A DNA stretch of 64,000 bases from Yoonia sp. (GCF_014859355.1 NZ_JACUUJ010000011.1:1-64000), one strand, 5' to 3'. Numbered from the stretch's first letter, positions 15,977 to 25,229 are shown. Numbers and translations: made by a program. Notes: generated by a model not told the origin, from the letters alone.

Positions 15977-16225
15977 ATGTTTCTGATGCGTTTTGCTGCC
16001 TATGAGCAGCAGATGAAGTGGGCCGCAGTGGTGCTGGGCATTGCCAGCACGATCTGCGTCGTGCAGGGTTGGCAACTGGGCGCAATGATGTTGAGCCTGC
16101 CGTTTTGCATGATCTGGATGTATTGCGGATGGCTGCGCCGCGAGCCGCAATTGAAATACATCAACATGCTGTTTGCCGTGCTTTATGTGTACGGAATAGC
16201 AAGGTATTTTATCGTCGCGGATTAA
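15977..16225 (+). CDS. Small membrane protein, unknown function
   Basis: An 82-residue protein (MFLMRFAAYEQQMKWAAVVL...) with three hydrophobic segments: AAVVLGIASTICVVQGW, MMLSLPFCMIWMYCGW and MLFAVLYVYGIARYF. The start is uncertain; ATG 15977 gives the most family-like N-terminus, and the track's 15896 start adds a non-hydrophobic leader. No clear Shine-Dalgarno is seen. It is a lone gene facing the convergent pqi operon. I recall similar short membrane proteins in Rhodobacteraceae but cannot name the family with confidence. Confidence 0.6.
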   Translation: MFLMRFAAYEQQMKWAAVVLGIASTICVVQGWQLGAMMLSLPFCMIWMYCGWLRREPQLKYINMLFAVLYVYGIARYFIVAD

Positions 16226-16272
16226 AGCGTTGCGACAGACAAGCAGTTGGCGCTTTTTGGGGGTGGATCAGC

Positions 16273-16833
16273 CTAACGCGCAAGGGTCCGCGCGATCTGT
16301 TCGGACAATCCCAGCAGCGCGCGTGCCTGCGCCTCTGCGATGCTGCCAAGGCTGAGGTCGGGCATCGGCACCGCAATGGCAAAGCGGTGGGTGGAATTGC
16401 GATAGGCGATGCGGTCACCACCAACATAATACTGCCCTGCCAACCGGAATGTGCCATCGGCGCCTGCCAGCATTTGCGCCACGCGCACGTCAACGGCCAC
16501 ATCGGCCAGTTCGACAAAGGGCCAGGGTTCCGGCCCGACGTCGATGTTAAGGATATCCGACAGGTTGCGCGTCAGCACCAGCGTGACGGCGCGCTGCGGA
16601 TCGTCCGCCCAGAACACATTCTGATTGGCGCCGATCAACCCGGCGGGGGTTTCAACGGCGATTTCGTCGACCGCGGCATAGGTGGGCAGGGACACCGTGC
16701 GCAAAAGCGCGCTGTTCACCCGTGGTTGCAGTTGCAGTTGCGATTGCAGCGCAGGCATGGCCAATCTGTCAGCCGGTGGTGTGCAGCCCGCGACCAGCGC
16801 CGTTATCGCCACGATTGTCATTTTTTTCAGCAT
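16273..16833 (-). CDS. pqiC: PqiC-type outer-membrane-associated lipoprotein
   Basis: A 186-residue lipoprotein: MLKKMTIVAITALVAGC is a lipoprotein signal with lipobox LVAGC. The body (FWADDPQRAVTLVLTRNL and ...YYVGGDRIAYRN) resembles the PqiC/ABC-type auxiliary lipoprotein family. PqiC partners with the PqiB tube that bridges inner and outer membranes for lipid movement. It starts 1 bp after the pqiB stop and is the last gene of the minus-strand pqi operon. Confidence 0.8.
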   Translation of the reverse strand: MLKKMTIVAITALVAGCTPPADRLAMPALQSQLQLQPRVNSALLRTVSLPTYAAVDEIAVETPAGLIGANQNVFWADDPQRAVTLVLTRNLSDILNIDVGPEPWPFVELADVAVDVRVAQMLAGADGTFRLAGQYYVGGDRIAYRNSTHRFAIAVPMPDLSLGSIAEAQARALLGLSEQIARTLAR

Positions 16834-16834
16834 C

Positions 16835-18928
16835 TTAGCGTCCTGTGATCAGGGAATTGGGATTGCGCTGGATCGCGCGTGACAGGGCCGATACCGCATC
16901 GGCGGCCCGTTGGATTTCGCGCAGCGTGGCTAGCGTTTCGGCGTTGAAACGCGACCGTTCGCCATAGCTGTTGATCACAGCCTCGGTCTGGCGGACCAAT
17001 GCGCTGGCCTGTGCCGACAGGGCGGGCAGGGTGCCGACGGCCTGTTGTACGGCGCGCGCGGCCTCATTGGCAGATGCCAGTGCGGCGTTCACGTTTTCGA
17101 TGGCCCCGCCTTCGCGGACCTCGGCCAGAAAGCCGCGCATCTGGTCCAGCGCGCCGTTCAGCGATGCGGGCAGGGCGGCGGTATCGTCGCTTCCGACCAG
17201 CCGGTCGATGGAACCCAGCGTTTGCGTGGCCGATGCGATCAACGCCTCGAATTCAAGGCTGTTTGCGCGGGCGGTCAGCGCTTCGATCTGGGCCGTGATT
17301 TCGGGCAGGTTGCGGGTGGCCTGTTCGACATTCGCGGCCGCTTGCGTGGCGACAGCCAGCGCGGCATCAAGATTGCCGACCAGATCGGCCTCGGATGCGC
17401 TGGCGATAATGGTATCAATGGTGTTGATGACCTGCCGCAGATCGCCGGGGATGGCTTGCGTGTCTTCTGCGGTGACCAGCGCGCGCGCGTCTTGCAAAAG
17501 GGTCAGCAAAGCTTGGGGCGCGTCGCGGGTGGCCTGATTGGCCACCAGTTGATCAAGACTGTCCATCAGGTCGATCGCGCCGGTCATCAGGTCTTCGACG
17601 GGCAGGGCGTTGATGCGGGCCAGCACATCTTCGGCGGTGGCGGCCACATCGGAAATTTGCGATTCTGTCGTGGGGATGACCGGGTAAGCGCCAGAGGTCA
17701 GGTTGATGATGGCGGGCAGCGCGTCTTCGATTTCGACCAGTTCAACGTTGAGCGATCCCGACAGGATGTTGCCCGTCACCATGCGTGCCCGCAGCCCGCG
17801 GGTAACAAAATCAGACAGTAACGCAAGCGCATCCTCCGGCGTTGCGGCCGCCCCCATGCCCAGCCGGTTCGGCTCGATCGCAAGGATCGCTTGCAGGCGC
17901 ACATCAGCGGTTTCACCTTCGCCCACGACAATCGCGCTTAGCGTCCTGACCTGCCCTATACGGATCCCCTGAAACCGCACGTCGGACCCGGCGGATAATC
18001 CGCTGACGGATTCCGCAAACAAGACGGCAACTTCCAGCACATCGGCATTGGGGTCGTTGAACAGGCTATCGCGGGCGGTTTCGCGATTGCTGAAGATATC
18101 AAAGGTTTGTCCGTCAACGATGGGCTGTCCCCCGGATACGATTGTATCAAAGGCCACGCCGCCTTCGATCAGCGAAGCCAGTGAATTCACATCCAGCGAC
18201 ACGCCCCCCGCGCCCAGCGACACGCTGAACCCTGAAGTATCCCAAAACCTGGTATTGGTGGTGATGCGGCGGTCATAGGGGCTTTCGATAAAGGCATTGA
18301 CGATGACCTGATTGCCATCGGACGATAATTCCGGCGTCTCTAGATAGCCGACCTGCAAGCCTTTGTGCAGCACGGGTGCGCCTGCCGCAATCGACCCGCC
18401 ATCAGAGGCGCGCAACACCACATGGGTGCCACGCTGTCCTGCGCGTGTCAAAGGCGGGCGTTCACGGCCCGTGAAAGCGAATTGCTGCACGTCGGGGTCC
18501 GTGTCCCAGTTGCCTTCGATATAAACGCCAGACAGGACCGTATCCAAGCCGCTGATCCCGCGCACCGACACATTCGGGCGCACCACCCAGAATTGTGCGT
18601 CATCATCCAGATATGGGGCCACTTCGTTGTCAATGCGCGCATGGACCAACACTTCGCCCAGGCCGGGGGCGAATGTCACATCCTCGACACGGCCCACGGT
18701 GACATCGCGGTATTTGACCAGCGTTTCGCCAGCTGAGATGCCCGATGCGTTTTCAAAGCTGATCGTCACCAAAACCCCGCGATCCAGATAGTTTTGCCAT
18801 GCAGCCCCCAGTGACACCGCCAACGCGACGACAGGCACCAGCCAGACCAGCGAAAGACGCCGCCAGATGCGTTGCTTTACGGCGCGCACATCAAGTGGCG
18901 CGGGGCCTGTTGGGTCTATGTCATTCAT
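16835..18928 (-). CDS. pqiB: PqiB, MCE/MlaD-domain trans-envelope protein
   Basis: A 697-residue protein with one N-terminal membrane helix (LSLVWLVPVVALAVSLGAAW) and three MCE/MlaD domains, beginning at about residues 45, 160 and 285 (GVLVTISFENASGISAGE; AVLFAESVSGLSAGSDV). A long helical C-terminal part of about 300 residues follows, rich in Ala, Leu and Gln. PqiB forms stacked MCE rings with a helical tunnel across the periplasm. It overlaps pqiA by 4 bp and precedes pqiC. Confidence 0.88.
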   Translation of the reverse strand: MNDIDPTGPAPLDVRAVKQRIWRRLSLVWLVPVVALAVSLGAAWQNYLDRGVLVTISFENASGISAGETLVKYRDVTVGRVEDVTFAPGLGEVLVHARIDNEVAPYLDDDAQFWVVRPNVSVRGISGLDTVLSGVYIEGNWDTDPDVQQFAFTGRERPPLTRAGQRGTHVVLRASDGGSIAAGAPVLHKGLQVGYLETPELSSDGNQVIVNAFIESPYDRRITTNTRFWDTSGFSVSLGAGGVSLDVNSLASLIEGGVAFDTIVSGGQPIVDGQTFDIFSNRETARDSLFNDPNADVLEVAVLFAESVSGLSAGSDVRFQGIRIGQVRTLSAIVVGEGETADVRLQAILAIEPNRLGMGAAATPEDALALLSDFVTRGLRARMVTGNILSGSLNVELVEIEDALPAIINLTSGAYPVIPTTESQISDVAATAEDVLARINALPVEDLMTGAIDLMDSLDQLVANQATRDAPQALLTLLQDARALVTAEDTQAIPGDLRQVINTIDTIIASASEADLVGNLDAALAVATQAAANVEQATRNLPEITAQIEALTARANSLEFEALIASATQTLGSIDRLVGSDDTAALPASLNGALDQMRGFLAEVREGGAIENVNAALASANEAARAVQQAVGTLPALSAQASALVRQTEAVINSYGERSRFNAETLATLREIQRAADAVSALSRAIQRNPNSLITGR

Positions 18929-19575
18929 AAAGATGGTGTCCTGTTTGCATCCCAGATCAGCCGGGCGTCGAAACTTTGTGCGGCGAGCATGGTAAAGATC
19001 ACGGAAAGGGCAAAGCTGACGGCCGCAATGCCGGGGTTGATCGTCGCAATAGTGTCAAACTGCACCAGTGCCGACAGGATCGCAACGACAAACACGTCGA
19101 TCATGGACCAGCGCCCGACGAACTCTACCGCCTCAAATGCCTTGTGGCGGGCATGCCGGCTTGCGACAGAGCGGCGCTGCACACTGATCGCCAAATAGCC
19201 GACGGCAATGAATTTTCCGATCGGTATGATAACCGAGGCGATAAACACGATGGCGGCAATCCCGATTGACCCGTGCTGGACCAGTTCGATCACACCGCCG
19301 ACAATCGTGCTTTCGCTGCGTTCGATCAGTGTCGATGTCAGCAGCATCGGATAGATATTGGCAGGGATATAGGCAATCATCCCTGCAATCAGCCAGGCCC
19401 AGACCTTTTGCAGGCTTTTTTCATCACGGCTGACCAAGGGGCCGTCACACCTTTTGCAGGTCTGCGTTCCCATTTGATGCACTTGCCCACAGCGTTGGCA
19501 GGCCACCAGACCCGCATCGCGCGCCGTGATCAGGTGTTGCGGTGGTCCAGAGCTTCCCAAATTGAATACCTGCAA
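18925..19575 (-). CDS. pqiA: PqiA-type inner-membrane protein (second copy)
   Basis: Up to 216 residues with a zinc-ribbon-like CQRCGQ...CKRCDG near residue 26-43 and four membrane helices. The PqiA family is the inner-membrane partner of PqiB. The predicted start is TTG, 46 bp inside the previous gene; a second in-frame TTG lies 15 bp downstream. Translational coupling with the first pqiA is likely, and the exact start is undecided. The split into two half-length proteins corresponds to the two halves of E. coli PqiA. Confidence 0.8.
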   Translation of the reverse strand: MQVFNLGSSGPPQHLITARDAGLVACQRCGQVHQMGTQTCKRCDGPLVSRDEKSLQKVWAWLIAGMIAYIPANIYPMLLTSTLIERSESTIVGGVIELVQHGSIGIAAIVFIASVIIPIGKFIAVGYLAISVQRRSVASRHARHKAFEAVEFVGRWSMIDVFVVAILSALVQFDTIATINPGIAAVSFALSVIFTMLAAQSFDARLIWDANRTPSL

Positions 19576-20159
19576 ATCATTGTGTCTTTTAGCACCGTGA
19601 TCAGCACGACGCCTGTGAATGCCCAGAATGCCGGACCGATGGTGACAGCGGCAAGGCCCGACACTTTGATCAGCGCGACCGTCACGCCGACGATGAAAAT
19701 TTCAGCCATGCTCCACGGGCGCAAGCGTTCTGCGATGCCAAAGGCGATGCGCGCTCTGGCATCGCCCGGCTGTTCGCGGACCAACGGCCCCAAGGCAAAT
19801 ATCAGCGCACCCAGCCGCATCAAGGGGATCACGACAATAAAGCACCCCACCGCAATCGCCAGCGGCAAGGCCAGCCCGTCGTTGAAGGCCATGATTGCGT
19901 CGATAACAGAGGTCGCGTTGTGAAACCCGCCAGCGTCCAGTGTCAGAAACGGAAAGCTGATGGCGGCAAGCAGCATGATGAAAGCGGTCAGCGCAAGGCT
20001 GAGGATGCGCGCAATCGCCGCAGGTTGTGATGTCATCAACAGCACCCCGCAGCGCTGGCAATAGGCCCGTGTCCCCGGGGGTAGATCTGTCGCTGCGTGC
20101 AACGTGTCGCACTGATGGCAGGCAACCAGATCATTCAATGGCGGCAATGGCGCTGTCAC
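19530..20159 (-). CDS. pqiA: PqiA-type inner-membrane protein (first copy)
   Basis: A 209-residue protein. I place the start at GTG 20159 because AAGGAG lies 5 nt upstream; the track's 305-residue version starts far upstream and would include antisense sequence of the FAH gene. ACHQCDTLH and CQRCGV form the zinc-ribbon-like pair, followed by four membrane helices. Together with the second copy it makes the equivalent of a full-length PqiA. First gene of the pqiA-pqiA-pqiB-pqiC operon. Confidence 0.82.
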   Translation of the reverse strand: MTAPLPPLNDLVACHQCDTLHAATDLPPGTRAYCQRCGVLLMTSQPAAIARILSLALTAFIMLLAAISFPFLTLDAGGFHNATSVIDAIMAFNDGLALPLAIAVGCFIVVIPLMRLGALIFALGPLVREQPGDARARIAFGIAERLRPWSMAEIFIVGVTVALIKVSGLAAVTIGPAFWAFTGVVLITVLKDTMICRYSIWEALDHRNT

Positions 20160-20273
20160 GCTGGCTCCTTGCGGTTTGCGGGCATTTCGCCCATGGATTT
20201 GAACGACGATACCGGTCTGCGGCGGGATATGCCACAGTTCCGGCCCACGCAATTCAACTATCAGAGAGCCTGC

Positions 20274-20966
20274 ATGAACAATACGCTGTTCCCCCCCCGT
20301 CCCGCACCCGTGATCCCCGTCAAGGGCATGGCCGGTTTTCCCGTCGCACGCATTTTTTGTGTCGGGCGCAACTATGCGGCCCATGCCATTGAGATGGGCA
20401 ATGAAGTAGACCGTGAAGACCCCTTTTATTTCACGAAATCCGCCCATGCTGTGCTGCTGTCGGGGCGCGACATGCCCTATCCGCCGCGCACCGCCGATTT
20501 ACATCATGAAATGGAACTGGTCGTCGCGATCGGGGCCGAGGCGCGCAATATCGCCCCCGCCGCCGCGCTGGGTGTCGTGCTTGGCTATGCCTGCGGGCTG
20601 GACATGACGCGCCGCGACCTTCAGACGCAGGCCAAGGAAAAGCGCAGGCCGTGGGACACTGGCAAGGATTTCGAAAATGCCGCGATCATCGCCGCGATCA
20701 CGCCAAAGGATCAGCTTGGTCTGCTTGATGATCTGCCCATCCGGCTGACCGTGAACGGCGCTGTCACGCAAGCGGCCATTCTATCTGATATGATTTGGTC
20801 GGTGCCGGAAATCATTGCTGACCTGTCAACGCTTTATACCTTGCAACCGGGTGATCTGATCATGACCGGCACACCGGCTGGCGTCGGGCCTGTTGTCGCT
20901 GGTGACGTGCTGTATGGCACGATTGGTGGCCTTGATCCGGTTGAAACGCGGATCGTCCGCGCTTGA
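20274..20966 (+). CDS. Fumarylacetoacetate hydrolase (FAH) family protein
   Basis: A 230-residue soluble enzyme. FCVGRNYAAHAIEMGNE, FYFTKSAHAV and LHHEMELVVAIG give the conserved glycine, lysine and metal-binding acidic residues of the FAH fold, and MTGTPAGVGPV is the C-terminal signature. Length fits the short fumarylpyruvate hydrolase/NagK-like branch. The start is the ATG at 20274; the track start at 20097 runs antisense through the pqiA promoter. It is divergent from pqiA, and the specific substrate is unknown. Confidence 0.85.
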   Translation: MNNTLFPPRPAPVIPVKGMAGFPVARIFCVGRNYAAHAIEMGNEVDREDPFYFTKSAHAVLLSGRDMPYPPRTADLHHEMELVVAIGAEARNIAPAAALGVVLGYACGLDMTRRDLQTQAKEKRRPWDTGKDFENAAIIAAITPKDQLGLLDDLPIRLTVNGAVTQAAILSDMIWSVPEIIADLSTLYTLQPGDLIMTGTPAGVGPVVAGDVLYGTIGGLDPVETRIVRA

Positions 20967-20976
20967 TCACAGCGGG

Positions 20977-21624
20977 TCAGGCCGTGACAGTGCGGCCTGG
21001 CTGACCGTCAAGCGAAAAATCGCAGGGTAAGGCATTTTCAATAACGCGCATAGCATTGGGAATATCAATGCCTTCGGCGCGGCGTGTCGCGACAGAAGGG
21101 GAATAATTCAGGCTCAACCAGCGCTGGATCAACCGCGCGCGCAGTTCGGGCATTGGCACGCTGATCCGCGCTGTCACATCCCATAATGTGGCAAGATCAG
21201 CCCAAGGGGTTTCCTTGAACATCAGATAATCACCTTCGACGATCACGATCGCGGCGTCTTGCGGCACCGCCACGGCACCCGCGATAGCCATATCCCGGGC
21301 GCGATCAAATGCGGGCGCATAGATTTTTTCGCCCGCGCGCAACGCCTTGATCATCCGGATGAATCCCGGCGCATCATAGGTTTCCGGCGCACCTTTGCGC
21401 GCGCGCAACCCTTCGCTGTCCAGCACGCTATTATCCAGGTGAAACCCGTCCAGCGTAACTATGGCTGTCTTGCGTTTTTGCAGGGTCAGACGGCGTGCAA
21501 GCTCGCGCGCCAGCGTGGATTTGCCGCACCCCGGCGCACCGGTGATGGCCACAAGTTGCGATGTATCAGGACGGTCACGCAAATGATCCGTCAAAAGATT
21601 GACGTGATGGGTGAGTGTGGACAC
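20977..21624 (-). CDS. P-loop nucleoside/sugar kinase-like protein
   Basis: A 215-residue protein with Walker A GAPGCGKST near residue 28, then VTLDGFHLDN and VIVEGDYLM, the layout of the uridine kinase/phosphoribulokinase-like and pantothenate kinase-like group. I use GTG 21624, which has AGCAGG 8 nt upstream; the longer track start adds a basic leader with no support. It faces the FAH gene with only 10 bp between stops. A sugar or nucleoside substrate is likely but not identifiable. Confidence 0.78.
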   Translation of the reverse strand: MSTLTHHVNLLTDHLRDRPDTSQLVAITGAPGCGKSTLARELARRLTLQKRKTAIVTLDGFHLDNSVLDSEGLRARKGAPETYDAPGFIRMIKALRAGEKIYAPAFDRARDMAIAGAVAVPQDAAIVIVEGDYLMFKETPWADLATLWDVTARISVPMPELRARLIQRWLSLNYSPSVATRRAEGIDIPNAMRVIENALPCDFSLDGQPGRTVTA

Positions 21625-21835
21625 TGGTTTACCTGCTGTTCGTCGGCTTTGCCGTTGTTTTTCAACTCTATCGCGGTTGCCCCCCACGCGCGATCAGTTT
21701 TTGCGCGGGATAGGCAAAGCTGTGGCTTCTGCGCTAAGACAGCGATGAAAAGTGGCAACTGCCGCCTCTTTGCCCTAGGTTGCAGAAAAGACGTTAAGAA
21801 AAGAGGGTCGTGCGCTGTTACAAAAGGGTCTTTGG

Positions 21836-22717
21836 TTGTGGCGCGTGCTGTTCGCTGTCGGGCAAACCGCCGGTGAAAAGCACATTGGCCTGATCGCCGC
21901 CGGTGTGGCATTTTTCGGCATTTTCGCCATTTTTCCCGGCATTGCTGCCGTGATCGCAATTTTTGGCCTGATGGCCGACCCGATCGTCATTGCCGAACAA
22001 CTGACCTTAATGGATGACATTATCCCACCGGATGCCTATCGGTTGCTGTCAAACCAGATCAACGGGCTGGTGAATGCGGGCAGGGGCACGCTGGGCTGGG
22101 CGACGGTGGTGTCGATCGCGCTGGCGCTGTGGTCGTCGCGCGCGGGGGTCAGCGCGCTGATCGGCGGGTTAAACGCGATCGCAGGCCAGCGGATGCGCAA
22201 CGGGATCTGGCAGATGGTCGTGGCGCTGTTGCTGACCTTTGCGCTGGTCGCGCTTGCGATTGTGGCAATGACCGTTGTTGTCGTGCTGCCAATCGTGCTG
22301 GCCTTTATTCCGCTGGCCACATCAACCGCGTGGCTGCTGGAAGCCGTGCGCTGGATCATCGCGCTGGTCGTTTTGCTGACGGGGCTAAGCCTGCTTTACC
22401 GGTTCGGCCCCGCCCGCATGGAGGCCACGCGCGGGCGCTGGATCACCGTGGGGGCCTTTGTGGTGGTGATCCTTTGGGTCGTGGCCTCGGTAGGGTTATC
22501 GTATTATCTGACCAATTTCGGCAGTTATAACGAGGTATATGGCTCGATCGGGGCGGTGATCGGTCTGCTGATGTGGCTTTATGTCAGCGCCTATCTGATC
22601 CTGCTGGGGGCGGCGCTGAACGTGGCGGTGCATGGCTATGGCAAACCTACGTCACAGCTGCCCGCTGCTGATACACCGGATCATCCCACAGACGGTTCTG
22701 CATCACATCCGCAATGA
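21836..22717 (+). CDS. YihY/BrkB-family inner-membrane protein
   Basis: About 293 residues with six membrane helices. IAAGVAFFGIFAIFPGIAAV, LLYRFGP and the GSIGAVIGLLMWLY helix are typical of the YihY/virulence factor BrkB family, whose molecular function is not settled. The start is uncertain: the track start is TTG 21836 and the frame is open further upstream without ATG. Its 3' end overlaps the convergent kynU gene by 71 bp. Confidence 0.85.
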   Translation: MWRVLFAVGQTAGEKHIGLIAAGVAFFGIFAIFPGIAAVIAIFGLMADPIVIAEQLTLMDDIIPPDAYRLLSNQINGLVNAGRGTLGWATVVSIALALWSSRAGVSALIGGLNAIAGQRMRNGIWQMVVALLLTFALVALAIVAMTVVVVLPIVLAFIPLATSTAWLLEAVRWIIALVVLLTGLSLLYRFGPARMEATRGRWITVGAFVVVILWVVASVGLSYYLTNFGSYNEVYGSIGAVIGLLMWLYVSAYLILLGAALNVAVHGYGKPTSQLPAADTPDHPTDGSASHPQ

Positions 22718-23840
22718 CGGCGATTGCGCGGCCCACGTCGCCCGCGTCGATGAACAGCGGGGTAAAGCCGAACCGCATGATATCTGGCGCGCGAAAATCC
22801 CCCACCAGCCCGCGTGCGATACAGGCCTGCATCGCGGCATAGCCATCGGCAAAGCGGAACGACACCTGACTGCCGCGTTGGGCCGCATCGCGCGGGCTGG
22901 CGAGTGTCAGCATGGGGCAGGCGGCCTCGACCCCTGTGATAAACTGTTCGGCCAACGCGATGGAGGCGCGGCGCAGGGCGGCCATATCGACCGTATCCCA
23001 GATATCCATCGCGGCATCGAGTGCTGCCATCTGCAACACCGGCGGCGTGCCGACACGCATCCGTTCGATGCCCGCGCCAGGGCGGTAATCCAGATCGAAG
23101 GCAAAGGGTTTTTCATGCCCCAGCCAGCCTGACAGCGCAGGCTGGCACCGGTCAACGTGACGCGGGGCCACATAGATGAACGCAGGCGCGCCCGGCCCGC
23201 CGTTGAGGTATTTATAGGTGCAACCGACTGCGAAATCGGCGTTGCTCCCCGCCACATCGACCGCCAGCGCGCCCGCGCTATGGGCCAGATCCCAGACCGT
23301 GACGGCGCCCGCCGCATGGGCGGCCTGCGTCAGCGTGGGCATATCGTGCAACCGCCCCGTGCGATAATCGACCTGCGTCAGCATCAGCACCGCCAGATCG
23401 TCGTTGATGTGGTTGGCGACATCTTCGGGGGCGACAACGCGTAATTCATGCCCGCGCCCGAGTGATTTGATCAGCCCCTCGGCCATATAGATGTCAGACG
23501 GGAAATTGCCGCTGTCAGTGACGATAACCTTGCGGTCGCCCGCCAGATCAATCGCGGCGGCCAGCGCCTGATAGACCTTGATCGACAGGGTATCCCCCAG
23601 AACGACGTGGCCCGGTTCCGCCCCGATCAACCGCCCGATCCGGTCGCCCAGGGCGCTGGGCTGCGCCATCCAGCCTGCGCGGTTCCAGCCCGTGATCACC
23701 ATCTCGCCCCATTCATCGTTCACGGTCTGCGCGACGCGCGCGGCGGTCGCCTTGGGCAGGGGCCCCAGCGAATTGCCGTCAAGGTAAATCATCCCCTCCG
23801 GCAGGTGAAAAAGCGCCTTGGTTGCTGCAAAATCGGTCAT
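22647..23840 (-). CDS. kynU: Kynureninase
   Basis: A 397-residue PLP enzyme that cleaves kynurenine to anthranilate and alanine. YLDGNSLGPLPK at the N-terminus, SGNFPSDIY, VWDLAHSAG and the PLP lysine in CTYKYLNGGPGAPAF (K210) are diagnostic. I use the ATG at 23840 (MTDFAATK), which shares one base with the stop of the upstream SDR gene; the track start adds 23 residues without support. No tryptophan 2,3-dioxygenase or formamidase gene is in view. Confidence 0.93.
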   Translation of the reverse strand: MTDFAATKALFHLPEGMIYLDGNSLGPLPKATAARVAQTVNDEWGEMVITGWNRAGWMAQPSALGDRIGRLIGAEPGHVVLGDTLSIKVYQALAAAIDLAGDRKVIVTDSGNFPSDIYMAEGLIKSLGRGHELRVVAPEDVANHINDDLAVLMLTQVDYRTGRLHDMPTLTQAAHAAGAVTVWDLAHSAGALAVDVAGSNADFAVGCTYKYLNGGPGAPAFIYVAPRHVDRCQPALSGWLGHEKPFAFDLDYRPGAGIERMRVGTPPVLQMAALDAAMDIWDTVDMAALRRASIALAEQFITGVEAACPMLTLASPRDAAQRGSQVSFRFADGYAAMQACIARGLVGDFRAPDIMRFGFTPLFIDAGDVGRAIAVIADVMQNRLWDDPVYQQRAAVT

Positions 23841-24598
23841 TATACTTGTCCTCCAGAAATTTCGATTGTCTGCCCGTTCACGCTGCGCGCCGCATCCGAA
23901 CACAGCCACATCGCAGCACCCGTGGTTTCATCCACCTGCAACAGGCGGCGGTGGCGGTTGCCTTTGGCGATGATGTCGATGGCCCCCTGTTCATCAACAT
24001 CAAAGCGGCGCATGAGGCCGGGCAACTGGCCCCGCACGATTGCCGTGTCCACGTATCCGGGGCACAGCGCGTTAAAGGTAATGGGGCGGCGCATGTATTC
24101 CTCGGATAGGCCACGGATCAACCCGATCACACCATGTTTGGTGACAGTATAGGGAATCGCGTTTTTCAGCCCGCGCACCCCGGCGATGGAACTGACCACG
24201 ATCATGCGCGCGGCATCATCATCGCCCAGCGTGGCAAGGGCGGCCTGAAAGGTCAGAAAAGCGCCATCAAGGTTCGTCGCCATCATGTGGCGCCAGTCGG
24301 CCAGCGTGGTCTGGGCAAAAGGGCCGCCTTCGGCGATGCCCGCATTGGCCACACAAATCCGCACCGGCCCGCGGAGGGCGGCGGCGGCGGCGATACCCTC
24401 GCGCACCGATGCTTCGTCCGTCACATCCATTTCCAGCGCGTTCAGGCGTGGGTGCAAGGCGGCGGCTGTGGCCAATGTGTCAGCACGGCGCCCGGTGATC
24501 GTCACCTCGGCCCCGGCATGGGCCAGCGCAAGGGCGATTCCCTTGCCGATACCGCTGCCGCCACCTGTCACCAGCGCATGTTTGCCTGCATGTTCCAT
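23840..24598 (-). CDS. Short-chain dehydrogenase/reductase (SDR)
   Basis: A 252-residue classical SDR. TGGGSGIGKGIA is the NAD(P)-binding motif, NAGIAEGG the stabilising motif, and S-x12-Y-x3-K is seen around VVSSIAGVRG and YTVTKHG. The start is the ATG at 24598 (MEHAGKHALVTGG). It resembles 3-hydroxybutyrate dehydrogenase and 3-oxoacyl reductases, without a specific substrate signature. It is translationally coupled to kynU by a 1-bp overlap, so it may act in the same catabolic setting. Confidence 0.85.
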   Translation of the reverse strand: MEHAGKHALVTGGGSGIGKGIALALAHAGAEVTITGRRADTLATAAALHPRLNALEMDVTDEASVREGIAAAAALRGPVRICVANAGIAEGGPFAQTTLADWRHMMATNLDGAFLTFQAALATLGDDDAARMIVVSSIAGVRGLKNAIPYTVTKHGVIGLIRGLSEEYMRRPITFNALCPGYVDTAIVRGQLPGLMRRFDVDEQGAIDIIAKGNRHRRLLQVDETTGAAMWLCSDAARSVNGQTIEISGGQV

Positions 24599-24676
24599 GA
24601 TCCGTCCTTTCGTTGCGGCTATGCTAACGCGAAAGGGGGCGTGGACAAGTCCGAAACCAATCGGCAATAAGGGGGT

Positions 24677-25126
24677 ATGAAATGGATTGATATTCCCCCC
24701 GTTTGGCTGTTGCTGGCGCTGATCATGACGTGGTTGATCAGCGATCTGCAACCCATGTCGCTTGCCGTTGGTGGCCCGGTGACAGACCTTGCCGGCGGTC
24801 TGCTTGTCGGGGCCGGTCTGGTGCTGATGTTGCTGGCCGTCGCCGAAATGCGCAAGCGGCGCACGACTTTCGTGCCGCATCAGGAAGCCAGCGCGCTGGT
24901 GACAAGCGGGATATTCAAGCGCACCCGCAACCCGATCTATCTGGGCGATGCCCTGATCCTTGCCGGATTGGCACTGCGCTGGGAAGCGCCGGTCGCGCTT
25001 GTTTTGGTGCCGTTGTTCATCGGGACGATCACCCAGCGTTTCATTATTCCCGAAGAAAACATGCTGCGGCGCAAGTTTCGCGCCGAATTTGCCCGCTATT
25101 GCGAAAAGACCCGCCGCTGGGTGTGA
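24677..25126 (+). CDS. Isoprenylcysteine carboxyl methyltransferase-like membrane protein
   Basis: A 149-residue membrane protein with about four helices. GIFKRTRNPIYLGDALIL and IPEENMLRRKFRAEFARYCEKTRRW are the conserved SAM-binding region of the ICMT/phospholipid N-methyltransferase group. Bacterial members methylate unknown small hydrophobic substrates. It is divergent from the SDR-kynU pair and precedes the pntAB promoter. Confidence 0.8.
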   Translation: MKWIDIPPVWLLLALIMTWLISDLQPMSLAVGGPVTDLAGGLLVGAGLVLMLLAVAEMRKRRTTFVPHQEASALVTSGIFKRTRNPIYLGDALILAGLALRWEAPVALVLVPLFIGTITQRFIIPEENMLRRKFRAEFARYCEKTRRWV

Positions 25127-25165
25127 CTTTTAACGCATGATACAAAAGAACTCGCGCCTGCATGT

Positions 25166-25193
25166 CTTGTGAAATATTCTTCCGCAAGATAAT
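25166..25193 (+). promoter_or_regulatory. Possible pntAB promoter
   Basis: CTTGTG and GATAAT are separated by 16 bp, 36 bp before the pntA GTG. GATAAT is a good -10 match; the -35 is weak. The 103-bp gap has no other candidate of similar quality. Confidence 0.4.
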
Positions 25194-25229
25194 CGTTTAA
25201 ACTGCAAGAACGCATATGGGGGACAGTCC

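Noticed and set aside
20977-21010. Hairpin-like GGCCG/CGGCC stretch between the FAH and kinase gene ends
   Set aside because: It lies mostly within the coding end of the kinase gene and has no T-tract, so a terminator call is not justified.
24703-25140. 145-residue plus-strand ORF
   Set aside because: Overlaps the isoprenylcysteine methyltransferase-like gene in another frame and has no motif.
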